DNA from: Carettochelys insculpta
Taxonomy: Eukaryota; Chordata; Testudines; Carettochelyidae
Assembly: GCF_033958435.1 (NCBI RefSeq)
Contig: NC_134138.1
Location: forward strand, 21,893,098-21,957,097
DNA length: 64,000 nt
Direction: 5' to 3'
How positions within the stretch are numbered: position 1 is the stretch's first letter; the number at the start of each line of letters is the position of its first letter. The position numbers were made by a program, and so were the translations under genes. The notes under the pieces are model-generated. The model did not search any database. It worked only from the letters and a program-made list of their open reading frames with translations, and was not told the origin of the DNA. Below, piece by piece: positions 57,064 through 64,000 of this stretch.

Positions 57064-60000
57064 AAGTTTTACTTGATAGATGTAAAATGGATTTGTTTAT
57101 AGCTATCCCCTTTTGCTGCAGAGAAGAGGTTGATTGTCTCCTGCTTTGCATCTTGTTTCGCTAATTTATGCCTGTACCTAGAGTGAGAAGTGGTACCAGA
57201 TCTCAGTTGTAGAGTTCTACATTCACTCTGTCCTGTTGTAAATCAGACCCGAAGAGTCTATCTTATGGTCATCGATAGGATCCAGGAGTGCACACAAACA
57301 ACTTCTTCCAGCACTGCTTTATTGGGAGCATGGGTGAAGGAGAGCTTTAATGTTTCCAAGAAAAGGAGACCTCTGAGATGCCCCAAGCCTTTGCCAAAGT
57401 AAGAAATAGAATCCAGTGAACTCAGTTTTTTGTGCAGTGGTTTATGTGGGCATTTTTCTTCAGGAGCCAGAACATATTTGGCATATTGCTAGCAAATTAT
57501 TAACTCATCTTGATGATTATAGTTTGAGAGTCCTAACTCAGGAGACTGGCTGGTGGAGAACAGAGTGTCCATACTCCCTTATGAACTCAATGGCAAAATT
57601 CCCACTGACTGCAATAGAGCCTGATTGGGCTCTTAAGATGTTATGTTGAGCTGGCAGAAAAACTTTTCAGTGAAACGAGCCATATTTTTCTGTTTGAAGG
57701 GAAAGGCCAAATTTTCAGTCACTACAGAAACTCCACTGGAAACAACAGTAACCAAGCAGAATTTGACCTGGATTGCTAAGAAACAGCTGCTTACCCTCTC
57801 CAGTATAAATGGTGCCTAACCCTCACGTCAATATGCCTAAATATTGCAACCACAGCTGACTTCTGTGATTGGTTCCAAAAGCTAAATGCTTTCTAAGCAG
57901 TACCAGTTCTGGTAGCCAGTCATGCTTTACCTTCTCCTGGGTGGCTGAGGACATCAACAGAAAAACAGTTATATCTATTGTTAATTATCATTATTCTATT
58001 AACGGTCAGTTACTAACTAGTGTTATTTAAATAATCACACATTAAAATGCCACTCCATTATCATTAACAGTTATTGGGTTGTAATGACACATTCATTTCA
58101 CTAGGATCTTAATGACACATCTTACACATTTTCAGATTTGATCTGAAGTCAGTAAAACCCAAACCAGCACAATAAATCCCCAAAAGTCAATAGGGGGAGC
58201 TGTTGCCCCAAAAACCCCACACTTCCCCTCCACTCCTAGGTAGATCAACCTTGGATTGCACTGTACTCACTGTACTCATGAAATGTGAAATTGGTTCCTG
58301 AGTTAGCACCTTCACGTAGAATATTGTCAATCATGTCAGCTCTTGGGGATGTTGTGTAAATAAATAGCTTCATTGTCATTTGTTTGGCTTTCCCACACAC
58401 AGCTGAAGAAAGATGTTTTAGCAGAAGTAATACAGAGCAGTGATGTTTCATTGCCAGCTACAAGTGTCTCTTAAAAAAACACTCAACTTTTGTTAATAAC
58501 TTGTATTAAAAAGCTGTATTGATTTTGACATTTTCTTCTGTCACTTGGCTGGTTTTTGTGGTTTCCAAGAGTCTTTTTTCATTACATGAAGGGCCTGATT
58601 CTGATTCTTTGTAAATTTTTAGTAGTTCAAATAAAGTCAGTGTAATTACTCATTCCGAATAGTACGAATCAGAACCAGACTCTTTCTGTAGGTAAAGAGT
58701 GCAAAGACTTGGGTCCAAATCCCAAGCAATGCTGAGCATCTGCAATTTACATAGAGATTAAAGTTCAGGAGTTGATTTTTGATTTTTAACTTTTATTCAC
58801 TGACAACTCTCTTTTCCTGCAGAGAAATGTCACAGTATCAGTGTAAAATTAGTGTAGCAAGATGCAAAGCAGTAGACAATCAACATCTTCTCTTCAGCAT
58901 TAGATGACAAAGGTGCACTGCCTCAATTAATCCAACCAGTAATTAATTAATTAATCCTCTTAGTAACTGTGTAGTAGTAGTAAGCCTCTTCCACTCCTAC
59001 ATCTTGCAGCATTGCTAGTGTATTGTTTCGCAAGCAGAAATGTGCACAGATAGAGGCCATTGACTAATTGCATGGTTACTCAACGCTGATATTAGCACAT
59101 TGTGCATTTTATATTAAAATGGATTGGATGTTGAATTGCATCTCAGTGCCAGCTGAGAAGGTGGGGCAGGGTGAGTGGTGAACCTTGTATACCATCCGCA
59201 CAAGGTGCTGTCAGAAGTTATACCTTTGGTCTATTTTAATTCCTATGTGCTCAGTTAGAAAAATCATTCATCTTACAGGTCTGTTTGGATGAGTAAAAGC
59301 AATTATATAACTGGATCCCATCACGTACCAAACCGAGCTCATCCCTAGTGTAAATACATTGAAATCAGTGGAGAGAAAATAGGGAAGGACCCACTAGTTT
59401 TTAATGTCCTAAAACTGTGGAAAGAAAACCTGCTTGATGGTAGTTTACTGACTTCGAACAGAGGGACTAGAAATATTCACATTAGACAGCCAAGAGCCAG
59501 TTATTTTTAACTCATTAATTTTTAAAGATCATGTCTTTTCTCCCCCTACATGTGCTGCACTCTGAACAATAGACACCCTTAAAAATATGCCAGCTTCACC
59601 TTAAACAGATATGGTTATCTCAGTACTCCTACGTCCTTTTACTTATCATGACACATACCCAATATCTGCACTCTTGCAAGGAAATATTATGTAGTTATTT
59701 GAGACAATTTGGCAGGTTTTTAAGTGTGACCAGCCTACATGTAAATTCAGTGCATAATCACAGGGCTGTCATTTTACTTATTTAAATGGACTGAATAGAA
59801 ACAGCCTATATTTGTACTCTGTCTCCATTCTCTTGGGATATCTTTGTAAATGAACTGCTACATTCCCACGTTTCCGCCTGGCTAAGAGCGTCATTCAGTA
59901 TCAATAAGGAACAGTCATTTTGCTAATAAGCATATTGACTGCCAGAAGCACTGTTCTGAACAGAACAATCTCCATGTGAAAGAATGAGAGAAAGAAGTTC

Positions 60001-60330
60001 TCCAGTCAGAACAGGCTGCTGTTGTATAAGGCTCAGTCCTGAACAGTGCTGACATACTTGGCATGCTTCACTTTACATGGCTATGCAATTCCCAGGCACT
60101 CAGGTAATACAAATAATAAATAAAAAAGTAGGATGGAATTTAACACTTGGACATACATAATAGCATATGGAGTATGAATTATCATCTGCGATTGCAGTCT
60201 CTTGTCTAAAACCAACTGCATGGTAATATATTTTGTTGCAGGCTTGTGCCCTGGGTACTCAGACATACAGGTCTCAGCACTACAAGACAAATCCAAGTAC
60301 TTTAAACTTCACGTGCATTCACTGTAAGTC
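57064..60330. other. Unique-looking AT-rich sequence
   Basis: No exon or repeat family recognised over 3.2 kb. This is the longest stretch free of young transposons, so it is the best place to look for conserved non-coding elements. Confidence 0.45.
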
Positions 60331-60456
60331 TGCAGTCTGAACCTGCATTTGAGAATAGAACAGGATCTGATATGCAGTCTGAACCTGTATTTGAGAATAG
60401 AACATGATCTGATCTGCAATCTGAACCTACATTTGAGAACAGAGCATGAATATAGA
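60331..60456. repeat. Three 42-bp tandem units
   Basis: Units start at 60331, 60373 and 60415, each with TGCARTCTGAACCTRYATTT followed by GAGAAYAGARCA. The unit length is a multiple of three, so both strands stay open through the array: a 14-residue repeat containing LRIEHDLIC on the plus strand and SDCRSDHVLFSN on the minus strand. The units differ at about 10% of positions. Confidence 0.9.
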
Positions 60457-61899
60457 ACTTGGCACCTTTGGTGTATATGTCAAATGCCAATCATTATCAC
60501 AGAGCAAATGCTTTTGCTTGAAAATTTTTCTGCCAAGTTTGAGTGTGATTGTTCCTCTTACTTAGGCTGGTGTAAACCAGGAGTAATTCCATTGCAGTTA
60601 GTAAAAAAAGAGGAGAATCGGGCCTTTATGTTTAATTGGTACCTTATCATGTCTTCCATAGACTCTCAGACATTAGAGATGAAAGAGTTATTTCTGTGAA
60701 TAATCTAAGCCATCTCATTGGCAGTGCAGGATTGTTCCTTTCACTGCACTCTTTGGCTTGTAGTTGAAGTATGGTTTTAATTGTAAATGATTTGTAAAGC
60801 CTAGACAACTTAAGTAACAGGAAAAGATGTGCACAGACCCCCTTTTAGTGCCCTCCCCACCACTGTGAACTTAACAAGACATTTTTTCTAGCCTTCCCAT
60901 TCAATCACTTTACTTTTCATTTTTCTCCCTTGCTCTGCTTGACACACATTTGTATACTGGCTGGAAGTGGGTGGCAAGCAAAAATTCTGTTTTGTGAAAA
61001 ATTTTACGGTTCTGAAATTTGTTTTCATGCCACGGCAGGCTGACAATAAGCCATTTTGAGTGGTATTATGGAAAAAAAAATGGCAGAGAGAGCCCTGCTC
61101 TGGACTAGCCAATAATCCAATGGTTAAGGTATTCATTTGTGCTGTATGAAAGGTAGATGCAAGGTCCGTGTGCTGCAGAATTCTGAGCAGCCATTGGAGT
61201 CTGGTTCCTTCTTATTCACATATGCCCTAACTCCTGAGCTATTCTGCGATCTCTCTCTGTCTTAGAAACTCTTTTCCAGACAGGAGGAAATTTTATTAAT
61301 CCCAAAATGTTTCCACCATAATATTTTGGTTTCGATTGATTAGTTTTTTCAGATGAAAAAATTGTCGAAAAAGTCCTGTCCAACATTCTCATCTTCCTTG
61401 TGCCTGCAGAATGCCTAAAATGTGAGAGGTGCTGTACAAATAAAGTATAACATCAAATAAGTAATCAATGTTGGGACAACTCAAGAGGGTGTCTTCAGTC
61501 ATTTTTCTTGGGACAATGTTCTCTAAGTAAGTACACCTCACAGCCAAGAAGTTATTTCTGATATTCAGGCTAAATGATTCCAATCTTAAGTTAAATCTCT
61601 TTCTGTTAGTTATTCCCTTGTGTACCGTGCAAGATAATTCCTTTCCCTTCTTGATGTTTACCCTTCAAAGCACTGATATATTTATAATTCACTTCATCTA
61701 GGGGCTTGCTCCTGCTTGCACAAACACAGGTAATGAGTTTCCCAGAGTTCCGTTTAGCTCATTTTCATTCCCTTCCCATCTTCTGATTCAATTTGGGGCA
61801 AATCTGCAGCATTATTATTGCTAGGTTCAGTATGCGCCTAGTTCCGCCAGCAGTTTTTGATGGTAAGATGGCTACACATCTTTGTGAAGTCCACTCTAA
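60457..61899. other. Unique-looking sequence with LINE and SINE fragments
   Basis: At 60650-60745, antisense CR1-like phrases (GCAGTGCAGGATTGTTCC) are visible. At 61110-61190 a tRNA-like phrase (CCAATGGTTAAGGTATTC) suggests a SINE head. At 61530-61690, TTATTTCTGATATTCAGGCT and neighbours resemble an antisense L3/CR1 ORF2 C-terminal segment. All are decayed. Confidence 0.4.
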
Positions 61900-62191
61900 G
61901 GGCTCGTTGTTGTTCAAGGAAAGATCGATGCTGCTGCAGTCGATCTTCTGGAGTTCAGTTTAGCGTTCCTGGAAGGGACACGCTAAATCAAGCTCAGCGG
62001 GTGCCCCCATCGGTGCCAGTACTTCTGCCTCTCACTAGGCGTAAAGAATGTCGATGGGAGAATTTGCTCCCATCGACCTCCAGCAGTGGAGACAGAATGG
62101 AAGCTTGAAATTAGATACATTGACTCCAGCTACATAATTAGCTGGAGTTGCATATCTTAATTCAACCTTCTCTGTTAGTGTAGGCCTAGCC
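61900..62191. mobile_element. MITE with TAA duplication
   Basis: A 292-bp element from GGGCTCGTTGTTGTTC to GTTAGTGTAGGCCTAGCC, flanked by TAA (61897-61899 and 62192-62194), the preferred PIF/Harbinger target. It contains inner palindromes (AATGTCGATGGGAGAATTTG...CTCCCATCGAC; CCAGCTACATAATTAGCTGG). It is the least decayed in-window member of the family that also includes 31818 and 56767. Confidence 0.85.
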
Positions 62192-62194
62192 TAA

Positions 62195-63475
62195 GTCTGT
62201 GTTATTAAGCAGGGGAGACCAAGGGAGAGAAAGCCCTTTGTGGTTGCATTTGGGAGATGTATGTTTGCCCTGGCACAAACCTGGAATAGCTCCAATGAAG
62301 TGCTTATCTGGCTGGTTATCACTCACATGCTCAGCGTCTAACTGACCACAGTTGGTTGGGTCAGGAAGGATTTTTTCCAAATGTCGGGTTGTCAGTGACC
62401 TTGGGTTTTTTTGCCTTTCTGTGCAACACAGAGTTTGGATCACTTGCTTGTTCAGTCTTGGTATGTTTCAGTTATTTCCCTGCCATTACAAGGAGCTGCT
62501 GCAATGGTGCACTTCAGTGTTTCTTAATCAGTATGGTACCTAATACTTGCCTCTCTTTTGGGCTGCAATTTCTAGGAGCTGAGTTTATTGTGCTGGTGTT
62601 TGTGGCCTGTGATGTGTGGAGGTCAAATTAGATGATATGATGGTCCCATCTGGGTTTAAACTCTAAGATTCAGTTCAGTTTCACGAGTATAAAACCGGGG
62701 TAAGCTAGAACTGAGACGTGCTATTTTACTATTGTTAAAATCCATGTAGGATAATGTAGAAGGGCTTTTCGAACACACCCAAGCTGCTGAGATCTGTGTG
62801 GCACAAGCAGTGGTGGGGGAGAGGTGTCCCTGTCTCTTCAAACTTCCCCCGTTATGCTACCCTGACTCAGGCAATAGCTGAATGCCAGAGTCCTGCCCTT
62901 CCTGTGTGCCACAGGGCAAGGATAGTTCAAACTTATGTGCCTTTCTAGGAGCATAGGCCTAAATGCACCAAAGGAGTTAGGAGCCAAAGTTTTAGCATTG
63001 GGACTACAGCAATGCACAAAACTCTCACTAAACCCCATGGTGCCTAAATCACTTGGCACCTAAGTTTTTACAGTAAAAGTTCCCTACACACTTATGTGTC
63101 TGGGTAGGTGCACTGCTGCCTCCCTCTAGATTAAGACTTCTCAACCCATTTACCTTTGTGGGCTGCATATTCTGCTCTCCATTATCTATGTGGCCACATC
63201 CAGTCAATATCCTACCTGCAGGGCCCTGTGAATATCACATGGGCCTTCGCTGTGTGCTGATTAGGTCACAAGTGGCCTGCAAGCCATGGCTTGAAAACCA
63301 CACAGCCATCTATCTCCCAACTAAGCTCCAGAGCGAATCACAAACCAGGGGAAGGTAGGTTCCTCCACTTGAGTTGCGTGTTGAGACATCTTCAGTGGGC
63401 ATGTTCAGAGGATGCCTATTGGATCGGCCCCCTCAAGTGAGTTCACACAAAAGAGTTGGGGAAGGCAGCAGCCCG
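62195..63475. other. No gene recognised
   Basis: A CR1 3' tail in sense (GAGGTCAAATTAGATGATAT, then GGTTTAAACTCTAAGATTC) occupies about 62600-62672. Nothing else is identified. Confidence 0.45.
62600..62672 (+). mobile_element. CR1 LINE 3' end fragment
   Basis: Sense CR1 tail, matching the copy at 6781 in order: GAGGTCAAATTAGATGAT, ATGGTCCCATCTGGGTTTAA. Confidence 0.65.
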
Positions 63476-63477
63476 TT

Positions 63478-63665
63478 CTCTAAAGTTTTAACCTTATGGT
63501 TAGGATACTCCCCTGAGATGTGGGAGACTCCCAATTCAAGTACCCCCACAATCAAAAGGGGAATTGGGATGTGAGGAGTACCCTACCATTATTAGGTTCT
63601 CCAACCAGTGGTCTATTGCCCTCACTCACTCTCAGAGTCATTTGAGAGAGGAAAACAGGCATGAG
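63478..63665 (+). mobile_element. tRNA-like SINE
   Basis: An A-box-like TTATGGTTAGGATACTCCCC and a B-box-like CAATTCAAGTACCCCC are spaced as in a tRNA-derived SINE. The B-box arm is followed by an inverted copy (GGGGAATTGG), as in the SINE at 3424. The tail runs to about 63665. Confidence 0.55.
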
Positions 63666-63847
63666 AATGCATCAGTTGCCAGGCTAGAAAGCCCCCAGTC
63701 CAATAATGCTTTAATCATGTTTCCGGAGCGCAGGCCTTTTAACAGGAGGATCTGAGAGAGCCCTACATCAGCATATAACAGAACACAGTAGTTGGAGCAC
63801 ATACCTGCACAGGTGGTAGAACCTTGTTCAAGTCCCTTGTTCTCCTA

Positions 63848-64000
63848 GGCTACGTCTACACGTGCACCCTACATCGAAGTAGCTTATTTCGATGTTGCGA
63901 CATCGAAATAGGCTATTTCGATGAATAACGTCTACACGTCCTCCAGGGCCGGCAACGTCGATGTTCAACTTCGACGTTGCGCAGCCCAACATCGAAATAG
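63848..64000 (-). mobile_element. Harbinger-family copy cut by the window edge
   Basis: Starts GGCTACGTCTACACGTGCAC and follows the left 150 bp of the copy at 20344 almost base for base (CTATTTCGATGAATAACGTC, CGTCGATGTTCAACTTCGAC). The copy continues beyond base 64000. Orientation is as in the 20344 copy. The left flank reads CTA. Confidence 0.9.

Noticed and set aside
1..64000. CRISPR array, bacterial operon or endogenous retrovirus
   Set aside because: No spaced direct repeats of CRISPR type, no operon structure, and no LTR pair or gag-pol motif was seen. The DNA is vertebrate repeat-rich sequence.

Overview
This window looks like nuclear DNA of a non-avian sauropsid, most likely a turtle. 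The evidence is its interspersed repeats: CR1 LINE 3' ends (3' tail beginning AAGAACATAAGAACAGCCAT on the antisense strand), MIR/CORE-SINE copies, a 5S-rRNA-derived SINE, tRNA-like SINEs, and many short DNA transposons with GGCTRTGTCTACACT-type ends. The species cannot be named from this evidence. I found no exon of a host gene and no RNA gene that looks functional. Nearly all open frames are short chance frames, or lie in GC-rich transposon interiors or in palindromes. The window is probably intergenic or a very large intron.

Layout. 0-8 kb: mostly unique sequence, with a CR1 tail, an inverted-repeat tRNA-like SINE, a SINE-like repeat and a MITE rich in CTGTTGACAG motifs. 8-9 kb: a hAT-like MITE and a 436-bp near-perfect palindromic MITE flanked by CTT. 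11-14 kb: a hAT-type terminus, a LINE ORF2 C-terminal remnant (minus strand) and a CR1 C-terminus plus tail (plus strand). 17.4-18.4 kb: a nonautonomous hAT-like element with a perfect 8-bp duplication; a relative lies at 30.7-31.5 kb. 20.06-21.48 kb: a three-level transposon nest. 21.6-22.7 kb: a palindromic MITE inside CR1 sequence, then a CR1 reverse transcriptase fragment. 25-32 kb: further MITEs, a 59-bp perfect tandem duplication and decayed hAT pieces. 36-38.5 kb: a MIR and a second transposon nest. 39.4 kb: a 5S-derived SINE. 40.4-42.9 kb: the centrepiece, a 2.48-kb PIF/Harbinger-type element. 43-64 kb: more MITEs, a hAT element with a perfect 8-bp duplication, a MIR, a Tigger-like element, a 3 x 42-bp tandem array and, at the right edge, the start of another Harbinger-family copy.

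How the parts relate. The 2.48-kb element (40377-42856) carries both gene types of a PIF/Harbinger transposon, arranged convergently: a Myb/SANT-like gene on the plus strand and a HARBI1-like transposase 5' exon on the minus strand. Both reading frames are damaged. The 710-bp copy at 20344-21053 is an internally deleted derivative of the same family in opposite orientation, and it still carries a remnant of the transposase N-terminus. Seven related elements or MITEs have perfect 3-bp flanking duplications (CTT, CAG, TTA, TTA, CTA, TGT, TAA). This ties them to a Harbinger-like mechanism, with target choice looser than the usual TTA/TAA. The most interesting material is this family: its autonomous ancestor, deletion derivatives, fold-back members and nested age layers, all in one 64-kb window.
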